From assembly GCA_964036155.1 (NCBI GenBank), contig OZ038423.1:25497249-25561248 (forward strand): a stretch of DNA of 64,000 bases. The letters are read 5' to 3'. Positions 34,460 through 49,838 of the stretch are shown here, piece after piece. Within the stretch, counting starts at the first letter, position 1. Every line of letters begins with the position of its first letter. Origin of the DNA: Diploscapter coronatus. Taxonomy: Eukaryota > Nematoda > Chromadorea > Rhabditida > Rhabditidae. Both the position numbers and the translations under genes were made by a program. A model generated the notes under the pieces. It searched no databases, was not told the origin of the DNA, and was given only the letters and a program-made list of their open reading frames with translations.

Positions 34460-34875
34460 ATGTCTCCTTCTTTCGATTTATATAACCTAACTTAACTTAT
34501 TCTTATAATTTATTATCTGTAGAATTTTCCAATGTAATTCATTCACCGGGTCATTTTCGTTTTCATCAACTGAACAGCAGTGAATTGACTTTCAGTACAA
34601 CTTGGCTTATCCCCATTCTTGTTCTCATTACTCATCCCTTTTTATTCATGTTCTATTTATCCCATTCAATTCACTTCATTTCCTAAATTCTGTGTCTCTA
34701 TTTTTGAACTGTCAATTTACCACTTATCTCTTTCGAAACGAAATCCCAGATAATAAAGTATTTGGTAAAAAATTATGATTACTGTAGGATATTGCTCTAT
34801 GTGATGTAATCACTAACAAATTCTTACGAAAGTCTAAGCTTTGGATTCTGAAATGATGATGTAACTTTATTTAGA
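34460..34875. other. ATAD2-ERCC1 intergenic spacer with acceptor-like site at the ERCC1 start
   Basis: About 416 bp. ATAATAAAGT near 34751 may be the ATAD2 polyadenylation signal. The spacer ends TAACTTTATTTAG (34862-34874), a splice-acceptor consensus 1 nt before the ERCC1 ATG. It could be a spliced-leader site or the end of a 5' UTR intron. Confidence 0.45.
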
Positions 34876-36216
34876 ATGGCAGACACAGACGCCAGCAGCA
34901 GTGCAAGCACAAGTCAAACGGCGAGCGCTTACTCCGTTCCCCCGACCTCTTCGAGTGCGAGTGCAGGCAGTGGACTGGTGATCAATCGAAGAAGGCAGGA
35001 GGGTAATCCGCTACTCAAATACGTCAGGAATGTCCGCTACGAGTGGGGCGACATTGGGCCCGATTTCGAATGCGGATCGAATTGTGGAGTGCTCTATCTG
35101 GCTCTGAAGGTCAGTCAGTTTTTATTCATCCGCTTTCAAATTCCGAACTTTTCCCTCTTTGCTTCGTTCGACGAAACCCCCTTAAGAACGACTTAAGAAT
35201 CGATTATTTCTTAAGTTACAATGGATTTTTTAAAGTATCTTCTTTGATGAAATTGTAGAGAATATTTCAGGAAAAAAGATTTTATAAATAATGATAAATA
35301 TTAAGTTGAATTCAATTTTTCAAATAAATGGCACCGGACAAGACAAATCACTGAAATCGGTCATTTTCAGTATCATAGACTCCATCCCGACTACATTCAT
35401 ACGAGAATTTCCGGCAAGAGGGAGAGCAATTATCTCTGTAAGGTTTGTGATTGTATTCACAGATGAAAAATATGACAATTCTCATTCCGGGTTCTGCTAG
35501 TTCTGTGCAACGTAGAGGAGCCGAAGCACTTGCTGCGAGAAATCAACCTGCTCTGCTACAGAAGAGAATGGACTCTGATCATCTGCTATTCAGTGGAAGA
35601 GGCTGCGGAGTACATCGAGAATCTCAAACTGTCTGACGGGAGGGATCCTTCTTTCAGGCTTGTCAAAGTCAAGGAATATGTAGCAATTCAATATTTCTTG
35701 CAGAAAGCCTCATTCAAATGAGCCAATGGATGAGCGAACAGAGCTGATGAATGCAGCCATTGCAATTCTGACCTCTGCCAGAAGCATCACCAAAACTGAC
35801 GCACAGAGGTCGATTTTACAACATAGTGCTTTTGGGTCATTCCAGTCTTTTTTTCAGAAAATTTCTCAACTCTGCATTATTTTAAAATTACTTCTTTCAT
35901 AGAAAAATTCGAAAAAATATTCTCGACAATCTTATCTGATTAAATTTTTTAAAAATTTATTAGAACATTATAAATAAATCGATTTCGATGCCAATTTTTA
36001 GAGGGTTTCGCTGAAATGAGAAAAGAGCAAAGCACTGTGTACAAATTTGTACTTGAATGTAGAATTCAATCGAGTTGCAGATTGCTGATCAATTTTGGGT
36101 CGTTGAAGAACGTCGCGATGGCCAAAGAGGAGCAACTGGCCATGTGTCCTGGCCTCGGCCCAATCAGAGCTGCCAATCTCTACAAATATCTCAGACAGAA
36201 CTTCTCCAATGCATAA
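34876..36216 (+). CDS. ercc-1: ERCC1, DNA-repair endonuclease subunit
   Basis: Five exons (34876-35109, 35371-35437, 35501-35657, 35704-35808, 36081-36216) give 699 nt, 232 aa. ERCC1 is the non-catalytic partner of XPF; the pair cuts 5' of lesions in nucleotide-excision and crosslink repair. A Ser/Thr/Ala-rich N-terminus precedes the nuclease-like central domain: GNPLLKYVRNVRYEWGDIGP, YHRLHPDYIHTRISGK, then NVEEPKHLLREINLLCYRR and IICYSVEEAAEYIE. The C-terminus is a double helix-hairpin-helix for XPF and DNA binding: LLINFGSLKNVAMAKEEQL and CPGLGPIRAANLYKYL. The XPF active-site motif ERKxxxD is absent, as in all ERCC1 proteins. Intron 3 appears to use a GC donor (CAG/gcttgt), the only reading that keeps frame. 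The human protein is 297 aa; the shortening is at the N-terminus. Confidence 0.95.
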
Positions 36217-36474
36217 TCACCTTTCTCTTCCCACTGCATTTACAGCGCCTTTTCAAATAGAGTTGTTTCTTTCTCTGTCCTCTCTTGTATTCTTCTGTTC
36301 TTTTATACTTATCTCAAATTAAGCGAATACGGATATTTTTTTTTTCGAAATTCGCTTTATTTTATCCTTCGTGATGTTTTATAAAAATTTACTTTATTTC
36401 GTTATGAATTTTCTGTACAATGTTCGAGACATTGACAAATATCTCAATCTTTCTTCAAAATGACCTAATTAAAA

Positions 36475-36488
36475 AAAATATTTCAGGA
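36475..36488 (+). promoter_or_regulatory. Candidate trans-splice acceptor before SF3A2
   Basis: AAAATATTTCAG ends at 36486, 2 nt before the SF3A2 ATG (36489) and only 270 nt after the ERCC1 stop. The close spacing and acceptor fit downstream-gene processing in an operon. A 5' UTR cis-intron is the alternative. Confidence 0.4.
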
Positions 36489-38456
36489 ATGGATTTCCAA
36501 AATCGAGCTGGAGGCAAAACAGGAGGAGGAGGGGTTGCATCAGCCTCTGATGCGGGCGTTGACAGAAGGGAAAGACTCAGGTTGGTTGGAACGAGTTAAA
36601 CCCAAGAAGATAGAAGAATTGCAGGCAGCTCGCCTTGGAGACGATAGATCTACAGAAGGACCCCTATTTCATGAGGAATCATGTCGGAACGTACGAATGC
36701 AAACTCTGCTTGACTCTCCACAACAATGAAGGTCGGAACAGCTCATGGCTTTTGATAAAAAAACATTTCATTGATCATCCGTTTCTAAAATTCACCAATA
36801 ATTAACTTTACAAGAAACACATGTTTCCTGCCCAACCACACCCTAACCCTGCCCTAGCCTAGCCTTATTGTTGGTGAAGTTTCGAAACTAATGAAAAATT
36901 AGCTCTACGAATGAGAATTAGTAAAAATTTTAATTCATTCTTTTTCAATATTCAATTAAGGCTCCTACCTGGCCCACACTCAAGGCAAGAAGCACCAGTC
37001 TAATTTGGCCCGTCGCGCAGCCAAAGAGGCAGAGGATCAGCCCTATTTGCCTGCCGCCTCGCAGCCGAAAGTCGAGCTGAGGAAGTTCGTGAAGATCGGT
37101 CGACCTGGCTACAAAGTGACGAGGGAACGCGACTCACAAACGGGACAACAGGCACTGCTCTTTCAGATCGACTACCCGGAAATTGCTGAAGGAATCGCTC
37201 CAAGGTTAGTATTTTCCTAATCAATTTGAAATACTGTCGATAAAAGATAACTTGGAATAAAGTAAAAGAGGTGAGTTTCTTTCTCTTTCCGGTGAGCCAC
37301 AAATTTCCCTCGATTTGACGATTTTTTGTTTTCTTTTCACGCTTTTAAGAATAGTTATCGATAACTAATCACGTAATGTCCGTCAATATCGATAGAGAAC
37401 AATAGTTGGAAGATTTTCATGAAGAAAATCCCGTTAGTTTCAATGAGATAATTAAGGATCGCAAACTCCTCCCCTCTGCAAAATGCGACAGGGAATATAG
37501 AAAGTGATTATATGAAACCCAAAAAATACGAAGCAAGTACCTTTTAAAATGGATATTCACGAAAGATCACCATCAGAGTCGATGTGCTACTCATATAAAA
37601 ATGGTTACTCACCGGAAACCCTTGTCAGAAGTACGCGTCCGCAAGCGTTTTATATTGGCAAAACGTATTCATTTCGCAAGCCACTTCTGTTGGCTTTTTC
37701 GGTCAAAAGTTATTATTATTCTGTTTTTCTGCATGAGTATCTTAGTTACATCAAGAGCGACAAGTTTGGATAGAAAATTATAAATTTTGTAAAACTATTT
37801 GCGGCCCCTAGAAATGACCAAGAAAAACGAAGAGAATTTAGTTTTAAAAAATGCCGTCTATGCTCGCTTTTCGAAGTTCAAATGAGGGAGAAAAGAAGCA
37901 CGTCCTTTTTACTTTATTCCAAATAGTCGCTCATCAACAATAATATATATCTCTTTTCAGACACCGTTTCATGTCTGCATACGAGCAGAAGATCCAGCCT
38001 CCCGATAAGAAGTGGCAGTATTTGCTGTTCGCTGCAGAGCCCTACGAGACAATTGCCTTCAAGATTCCCAGCAGAGAGGTCGATAAATCTGACAAGTTTT
38101 GGACGCTCTACAACAAGGACACCAAACAGTTCTTCCTTCAGGTTAACTCATTCAATCATGTTTTTGAGCAGAGGATAATTAGAGGTTTATTGTGGGGAAC
38201 ATAGAGCGAAATGAATGAAATGGTGGGCTTTTGACTTTTACTACGGCCAAGTTTCATCTAATTGCATTACACATTTCTCATTTCGATCTGATTGATGGCT
38301 CTGTTCGCAATAACTAAGAGATTTATGTCTAGATTCTTGCAGGTCGCGTTCCGCATGGAGGGCGGTCACAGCTCCATCGACTCTTTCGTGCCGCCCGCCC
38401 CGCCCCCAGCCATTTTGAACGCTCCCCTGGCTCCTCCAATGTTCGTTCAATATTAA
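36489..38456 (+). CDS. sf3a2: Splicing factor 3A subunit 2 (SF3a66/Prp11)
   Basis: Five exons (36489-36580, 36625-36731, 36961-37204, 37961-38141, 38343-38456) give 738 nt, 245 aa. It is a U2 snRNP component needed for branch-site recognition in the nucleus. The N-terminus MDFQNRAGGKTGGGGVAS is nearly the human sequence. The matrin-type C2H2 finger is YECKLCLTLHNNEGSYLAHT followed by QGKKH. Then come KFVKIGRPGYKVTRERDS, LLFQIDYPEIAEGI, PRHRFMSAYEQKIQPPD, WQYLLFAAEPYETIAFKIPS and TLYNKDTKQFFLQV. The C-terminal tail is a short Pro run (VPPAPPPAILNAPLAPPM) instead of the long heptad-repeat tail of vertebrates; short tails are normal in nematodes and yeast. Intron 3 (756 nt) is unusually long. 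Confidence 0.97.
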
Positions 38457-39968
38457 TTTTCTCTATACCAACTATTATTTATTTCTGTTGAAGTTTTTTT
38501 CTTTATCAGTTTTTCCAATAAATTTCATCAACTGAATCATCGTTTTACTGTTTGGCACAGTCCTCACAAACAGCTCAAAAATAAACAAAATCGGCGGAAA
38601 GAAGAGAAGCAAAGAAAAAGGAAAGAATAGAGGGAATTGAAGAATGTGTGAATGTGAAATTGATATTTGCAGAGATGTTGCCTCTGCCTCGTGGAAATTA
38701 GCAGAGTAATGAGAGGGAGTGAGGAGAGGAGATATAAGGAACGAAAGAGGATAGACAAAGAGATTGGAGAGAGCACAGACAGAGATAGAGAGGTGGATGG
38801 ATGGATGACTAAGTCATGGCCATTGCACGATTGGACGATCACACTAGCACTACGACTGATAGCCCTGCTCTGCTCGCTTTATAGATCTCCTTTCTTCTTC
38901 ATCTCTTTGGTTGTAATGTCCCTTTCTCCTCCCTGTCTTGTAATGTCCATCCCTTCCCCTTTCACTTCAAACAGCTGCATTCATCGATTCTTCCCCATTC
39001 TTTCAGTTCAGCCATACTTTTCTTCTCTTTCGAGCAACAGCAGCAGCAGCTTGTTTGTATTTTTCCTTTCCCCAGCCTGTGGCAATGAGGCAATGTGATA
39101 CGCAAATTTGCCCTGTGCCCTCGTTGCTCTGTCTGCACGTCTCAATTAGCCTGTTCTTCCGTTCTGTTTGCAAGTCACCTGCCTTCTCTCTATCCAGCGA
39201 TAACTCATCACTCATCAGTCATTCTCCATCTCATTCTCTATCTCCTTTCCTTCCCCTTCCCTTCTTCTATTCAAATCGATTCCTCTCTCCCTTCCTCTTT
39301 TGGTCTGTTTCTGTTTTGTCACTACAGATCCAATTGCCATTCAGTCCTCAATCGCTGCTTTGTTGTCAATCGATTCCATTCAACTTCAGCATTCAGCATT
39401 CGACATTTAGATTCAATCCCCTCGAATCAGCTTGCCGTATTTGACTAACAAATGGATTATCGTTAATCCCCACCAACATAGGCTAAGGTTAGTTAGTTGA
39501 TCCAATTAGAGAACAACAATAACAGAACGGAATGCCTTAACGCTCATTAGAGAAGCTGATCTGAAAAAGCGAAGTGAAAGGTGAAGCGGGTTTTTCTACG
39601 ATGAAAGAAGCGAGAGACCGAGAAATTCGCTCATCCGCCCACACAAAACATGCAACGATGTAGAGATATGAAGAGGGCAGCGGTCTTTTCAAGGTTCCTT
39701 ATCAGTCAGTCACGCCTTGAAATAATGCAGCTTGGGCTGTAGATGCACATACTCTACTCGCACATTCCAGGTGTGACATGATGACTTCGTATTTTTAGAT
39801 TCGGCAAGTTTTTGGTTCTGAGCGACGCCTATTTCGACTTCCGTTTTTCTAATTTATCGTGAAATCAGTCAGGTGGAAAAAGACGGTACGAATCGAGTGA
39901 ATCAATAGAAGTGTTAGTCAGATTAGTTTAGTGAAGAAGGGCATCGAAGTAAATTGGACAGTTTCGAG
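38457..39968. other. 1.5 kb non-coding region between SF3A2 and the ACK kinase
   Basis: AATAAA at about 38517 suits the SF3A2 3' end. Positions 38,870-39,450 are pyrimidine-rich on the + strand and give compositionally biased open frames that I reject. The ACK promoter and 5' UTR should occupy the last few hundred bases. Confidence 0.5.
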
Positions 39969-43721
<3,753 letters not shown>

Positions 43722-44316
43722 TCACATCTTGTTACGTTATCAATTCTATCTCAAAATGCGTGTACATCCAAGTGCCAGAACATAGAATCGCTGTGAATTA
43801 TCTGCTATCCTTTCATTCAGTCATTTTCTATAGAACTGCCGTGAAACCTCTAAAATTGAAGCCAGAGCTGCCAACAGGTATCTTGACAGGTCACGCTTCC
43901 ATCCTTTTCAAGAAATTCACTACGCGATTATGCAGAGTGCACTCTGCATTAATCGCGTAGTGAATTTCTTGAGAAGAGAATGGAGGAGTGCAGAAGTTTC
44001 ACGGTACTCGCTTTGACGCAGCCTTGTGTTTATAAAGTGCCGTTTGCTTCTCGCCTTGCCATTTCTTCTGTTTACTTCGAACATTTTTTCATTCCCAAAT
44101 TATTTCGTTCTAGGTTAAATTTGTATATTCTAATCACTTATAGAGTCCATAATATATCAACGATCACATCAGACAAATCAGCCATTATATGATCCCAAAC
44201 ACATTTTCAGTTCGATATCCGGTTTTGATTTTGAGACATTTATTTTTATTGTTAGTTTATAGAGCAGATATGATGAACAATTTACATATGAAGATATATT
44301 TATGAATAAAGAATTT
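43722..44316. other. Convergent gap after the ACK kinase, holding a near-perfect palindrome
   Basis: About 595 bp between the ACK stop and the minus-strand gene's stop. It contains the hairpin listed separately. Otherwise AT-rich with no supported gene. Confidence 0.5.
43898..43985. repeat. Long near-perfect palindrome (stem ~33 bp, almost no loop)
   Basis: The centre is GAGTGCACTC (43936-43945). Outward, ATGCA, then TAATCGCGTAGTGAATTTCTT on one side mirrors AAGAAATTCACTACGCGATTA on the other, with a single missing A in the left arm. Weaker pairing (CCAT.C..TT.TCAAG) extends it to about 43898-43985. It could be a MITE core, a hairpin RNA source or a replication-slippage product. Confidence 0.85.
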
Positions 44317-45346
44317 TTAAGACATAAATTCAATTATCATTTTGCTGCATGGATGATTTAAATATAGTGAAAGTTTGGCAGTAATATTGAAAGCTTTTTC
44401 CAAATTTTTGAACAATTCTGTACATTCCTCTGGCGCCAAATTAGAGCAATTTGGCAGTTCATTGAGCATTTTTTTACTATCAGTATACAAATCCGTAACA
44501 TCTTCGAGCATCTTTTTGATAGGCTAAAATGTCGGTAATTAATATGCAACTAGCTTTAAATAAATACCTCAGATTCACCAATAATTGCTTTAAGCTCAGG
44601 TAATTTATCAACCAAGTTAGAAGTTGCTTCTGTTGTTGATTTTAGGGCGTACTAAATCATAATTTTAGAATAGTATTATACAAAAATGACTAACTTCAGA
44701 AAAGTTCTTGAAAGATCTATTACCAAAGTTCTCATAGTATTTCGGAATCTAAAAATTTATTATTATATCTATTATTCCGACTTTCTACACACATATTCGA
44801 GAACCTTGTTACCCTCCTTCCTAAGCATTTCGTCAGTCGCGTCAATGGCATTCATGGTTTCTTTGATATTTTCAGATGAAGGAGCAGGATGAGTTTCTAA
44901 ATTTAATTTATAATTTCAAGATTATCAGAATTGGATCATCAACCTTGTGGCTGCTGTTGATTCATGACAGATTCAGTTTGAGGAGCAGTTTTAACTTCGT
45001 TGACTTCATTCACAGCAGTACGAGTGTTGTATTGCATTTGTGTGTGAGTTTGTGAATACATAGGAGGAGGAGCGATGGCTGACTGTGGGACTGGATTAAC
45101 TGAGGATGCATTGCTAAGTGGGACTGGAGGGGGAGGACCGATTGGCAGATTCCCAATTGGCACAGGTCTCGTTCTTTCCAATACGAGGAAACAGATGGAA
45201 GAAGTGAAAGAAATCTTGCTGAAGTTGAGCAGCGAAAGTCGCAGTTTGTTCCCAACATCCTCTGAAATGCGATCCATTGGATATTGAGTCGAATCCAGCC
45301 ATAGCTGATCTTCCTGTTTCGGGATTAGCTTTCCATCTCTGTCCAT
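44317..45346 (-). CDS. Unidentified Pro-rich plus helical protein
   Basis: Five exons (45346-44944, 44896-44805, 44748-44695, 44651-44568, 44523-44317) join in frame to 840 nt, 279 aa. Introns are 43-56 nt and end in TTTAG, so the model is internally consistent, but I do not recognise the family. Residues about 1-40 are charged (MDRDGKLIPKQEDQLWLDS...). Then follows a Pro/Asn/Gln-rich segment (about 60-135, with GNLPIGPPPPVPL and NQQQPQ). The C-terminal 145 residues are Lys/Glu/Leu-rich and helical (SSENIKETMNAIDATDEMLR; LEDVTDLYTDSKKMLNEL). A small adaptor or a helical subunit such as those of Mediator would fit, but this is only architectural. Base composition of the 3' exons is more AT-rich than neighbouring genes. 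Confidence 0.6.
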
Positions 45347-48300
45347 TCACCTTATTTAACCCTTCTCTCTATTTCTATCCCTTTTTTTCCATCCACTGTC
45401 TTCCATATATCACTTCATAGCTGGCCTGTGTGCCTGTCTGCCTCATTTGGCTGTTTCTCTTTCAGAGTCTCAAATTTATATGTTCAGTTTCCTTCTTCCA
45501 TTTCACATGTGACTCTGTCTTAGACATGACATTATCTTCGAAATGCTCACAAGTCAGATCTTAAATTTTTTCATAACGATTTTATTTAACGTCCTTGTTA
45601 AGGTATACTAAGCTGATTATAACCCGTTCTTCCTCTTATCACAAAAATTAATAGATTCACATTAATCTTATTGATGAATAAAATTCTTCCAAATATGTGC
45701 GTTTTGCGTGTTTTTGTCTCCAGTCTTTAGTGCTCTCCATCTTTTTGTTATCAACTTTTTGTCTGAAGGACCTCATTATGGCAGATTTGAAGAGATGGGG
45801 ATTTCTTTATGGCACAATATCTTTTATTCTCTCGATATAAAGTATTTTTGTGCCAAATCCGTTAATCGCTGTATCCGAACACCTGCAGCTGAATGAAGCC
45901 TGTCCATCCATTCGTTTTGTAGAAACCCAAGCTTTTCCTTCCTTCCTTCCCTTTGCACTCATTCATTCACTCATATCTGCTCGTGATCACATTCAACATT
46001 GCAGAATTGCGCAATTCATGCAGTTTCTTAGGGACTTTATGATTTGCTCTTTCCATTTACAGCCTTCCCCTTCCTTTGGAAATGACCAGATAAGCCAATT
46101 AAATGTCCCTCGAGCATTGCGTCGAAGCAAAACATTTAAATCTGCCAAATCAGCTGCAGCCATAAATCGCAACTTTCATAAACGACACTCAGAAAGGAGA
46201 TCTTCATGGCATAAATCCATTTCAACTCGAGAAGAGGAGGATTGACATTTCGAAATTCGAAGATGGCACAAATTTGATACGAATTAGTTTGAATAGTTTA
46301 TGTATACGAAAGGTCACATAATAATTACTGAAAGAGTGGCCATTTTAGCACTTTTGGATGTTTGGAATCGTAATGAGTTGATGAATTGGGAGTGAGAAAT
46401 TGAGCCATGCACTTGTGTGTGCGAAAGTCCCGATTCTGTTTGAATATTCCTCTCCTTTCGCAGCTATGTTTTCTCTATTTCCCTCATAATATGGCCACTC
46501 TGTCTGTCTGTCGGTATATTCCTTTGTGGTCCATCAAGAGAAGAGACTCTCTCATTCACTCTCTCCATTCGAAGGGTCATCTCGATAAACCTTTCCTGTG
46601 GCGTTTCCTTTTCTTTTCCCCTTTCCACTGTCTTCATATGTATTGTTTCATCAGAACGCCTTCAATGACCACTTCTCATTTCACGCAAAAAGTGCATCCA
46701 GCAGCCCTTCCCTCTTCATTTTGAATTGTTTATTCTAATTAGTCGGTGGATTTCCATCAGATCTAACGACTGTCCTGCCCCTGCACCAGCATTTCCTGTT
46801 TCCCGTCCTCTTTATCACTTTTTCCATTGCAATTTCTTTCAGCGCGATTCACTTATTCATTCATCCCCTCTGCTTTTCTGCACTATTCATCTTCTTCTTC
46901 TTCTTCTTCTTGTCATTCTTCTGTAGCCCTTTTCAACGGTTTCTTGTCTCGATTCTATTTGTCCGAGTCGTAAACTTGTTATACAATGCCTGTGGGCGAT
47001 TCTTCTCCACTCTCCTCTCTCTCCCAGCTTCTTCCCTCCATCTCCCCATCTGGGCGTCCCGCTTATCAGAGATACCTCACATTAGCACTTTGCAATTCAA
47101 CATTTCTGCATACAACCGAATTTATCGATAAGGGAATGAAGTGCATGTTATTCATGACATCCTAACTCTGCCTTCGCTCTGCACTGCTCTGTTTTGCTGC
47201 CAGCTGGATCGTCTCTATCATCTCTTTTATTTCATATCCATATCCTTCCTGTGGGTGGGATGAGCGATATCCCTTTTCCTTTCCCTTCTCTCTCTCTCTC
47301 TCTCCGTATGTCCATCCCCTATCTCGGTCTTTCTACCGCAAAATATTCGCCCTCCTGTCGCATTTCCTGTATCGACTTCAAGTTGATCTTCATTACATTT
47401 TTCATTTCTATCATTATGCAATAGTCTAAACCTCAGTTTCTCATTGAATTCTTCTGGGTTACTTCGTCGTGTGCCAATTCAGCAGTTCCATGTCAAGATA
47501 GCCATCTCTGTCTATCTGTCTCATTCCTCCTTTTCTTTCTCATTCTCTTCGATCTCTCTCTGTCTCTTCCTTCTGCTTGGATGTTCTGCTGTAAGCCCCC
47601 TCTCTTCTTGCTGGAAGAACGCTTTCCTGCCTTCCTGCCCACTTTTCATTCCTCACAATTCTAGTAAACTTCACAAATCCTACTGCATAAATATACTCTC
47701 GCTCCAATTCCAATGCACCAATGCAATAGTAGTGGCATTTCTACTTTCCATTTCAAGTCTGGGATTTTCGATTTCGACCCGCCAACTCAAATTCATTTAT
47801 CTTTGTCTCAACGTTTGCACGTGCTCTCTGCTAGACCTGTCAAAAAGTTACATGAACTCAGTGGGTCTTTGAATTTATGCGAATTTTGAACCATGTCAGC
47901 CCGTCTCCTTTCTGTTTCAGTTTTCAGTTAGTCTGACTGTCCTCCCCCTCTCTCTCTATCCTTATCGCTAAATTTGCATATTCGAATGCGTAATGGGTTT
48001 GGTAATGGTTGTGTTCTGCCTGTGTCTATCTCTTTCACTCCCATTCTTCTTCTCCTTTCCAAATGTGTAAAATTGGCTCATTCTGACAATGTCTCCAATG
48101 CATGTACCAGCTATCTTCCATTTTCCATCTCTACTCCCGCAGAGGGACCAGCCAACCAGCCATCCATCCATTCATTCAACACCCTACAGTCCTCGATCCA
48201 ATATATCTGCTCACCTGTTATTGCCTTCCTTTCTCATCAAAATGCCCATAGTTTTTCCCTCCTCATTTGATTGTTCTTCACTTTTACAATTGGCACTTCG

Positions 48301-49838
48301 CCTTTGAATTGCCGCCTTTGGTCATTCGATTTAATGCTAATTTTTATGCGATGAAATATACGCCCTGTGCTGACTTGTTGACTAGAATTGCAAGAAATTC
48401 GGCAGTCTCCCACATTTGTTAAAATCTCAATTACCTATTGTGTCTGCGATGATGAATCTAAGCATCTTGATCTCTCTCGGCTCTCACAGATTCGTTCCAT
48501 CCGTTCTATTTGCGAATCTCCTTTCCCCGACAGTCCTTCTATTCTTTGCCAGGCCTCAGGCCCTGCACCCTTGCAGCCTTGCAGCATTATCGGCTACTCT
48601 ATTTATCATCTGCTGATGGCTGATCTGATCTGTCCTCTCACAAATCGGATCATCCCTTCGTCCTCCTCTACTCTATATTCTTTCCCTTTCTTTCTTCATT
48701 TACTTTGATGCTTCAACTCTAATTGTTCTGTAGTCCATTCTCTATTGTTCATTCAATTAGATTCCCCCGGAGACCATTTCGACCAATCTTTCTGCATTCT
48801 GCATTTAGTGAGTGCCAATGCACTAAAGTACTAAAGCAGAAGTTGAAAGTATTTCAGTTTCAGTTGGCGGGGTTGCAATTTCAGACAACGAGAATAGAGC
48901 CGTTGGCATATCATTCTGCAAATACACATACACACACACAGACATCTGCCTCTCTTCTTGACCTTGGTACTCCCTTTCCCTCTTTCTACTCTATACTTTC
49001 CCACTTCCCATCAAAGGACCTTCTATCTTTACTCCAGGAAGAATGAATGAAGAACATCTTTATTTTGTCCATAACAAGAAGCGACAGCCATCTCCTTCTA
49101 ACCTATAACCCCTAATTATCACGATTCAATTAACTTATTGTCCTGCCTTTTTCTCCTGATCTAAGGCCGTGAAATCATATCCTCAACAATGGTCAACAAC
49201 ATCTCCTCAGATCTCAGACGCAGTAAAGTTTTACTTTTTCCCAAGTTGCGAAATTCATTTGGTGGTCTTCGTTGCCCCTGCCCCATTCTGCCTGGTCCTA
49301 AATCTTTTGTCAGTTTTGCCTAAGCAATTGCCTTCTTCATGCTGCTGGGCTATCAGTCATTTTGCTCTTCCCCTATTCCTTGCCTCTTCTTCTTCTTCTG
49401 CCTCTGCTCTGCTTCAGCTTCCGTCTTTCCGTCAAGGGACCTTCCCCTCTCTTTGTCGTCTTTGCGGTATCTCCTCTATCAATTCTCCACTCAGCAATTT
49501 GTTTCTGTCAACTGCTAACTAATTTTTCGACCCAACAGCTTCTATTTTCACACTCCTTCTGTACAATTTGATCTCACGCAACTCACATATTTTTGTCCCA
49601 TTCATTATAATGCAATTGAATTCAAATTGCAAACAAATTGTGTGAAGGTCAGATTCTCCTTCAACTCGCAAAAACCGTCTGTGTGTCGGATGCTTTATGA
49701 GTAAGAAAGCGGGTATTCTCCCTTCCTTCTCTTCTATTGTATAGTTCCGTAAGATGCTCCTTCTCTTCAGTCATTTTTCACGCTCCTTTCATTTCTGTCG
49801 ATTTGTTGCCAAGATACTCCTTTTCCGGAAAGTATAAA
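45347..49838. other. 4.5 kb pyrimidine-rich region upstream of prickle
   Basis: The + strand is C/T-rich almost throughout, with microsatellites (CTT)n near 46888-46912, (CT)n near 47288-47306 and (CA)n near 48925-48940. Many open frames of 60-140 codons appear because stops are rare in such DNA; none shows domain structure or splice continuity. It probably contains prickle 5' UTR exons and regulatory DNA. Confidence 0.5.

Noticed and set aside
45850..46245. 131-codon open frame upstream of prickle
   Set aside because: Low-complexity codon use, no family marks. It could be a 5' exon but nothing supports it.
47444..49046. Several 100-142 codon open frames
   Set aside because: All lie in C/T-rich DNA where stop codons are scarce; their sequences are biased and unrelated to any domain.
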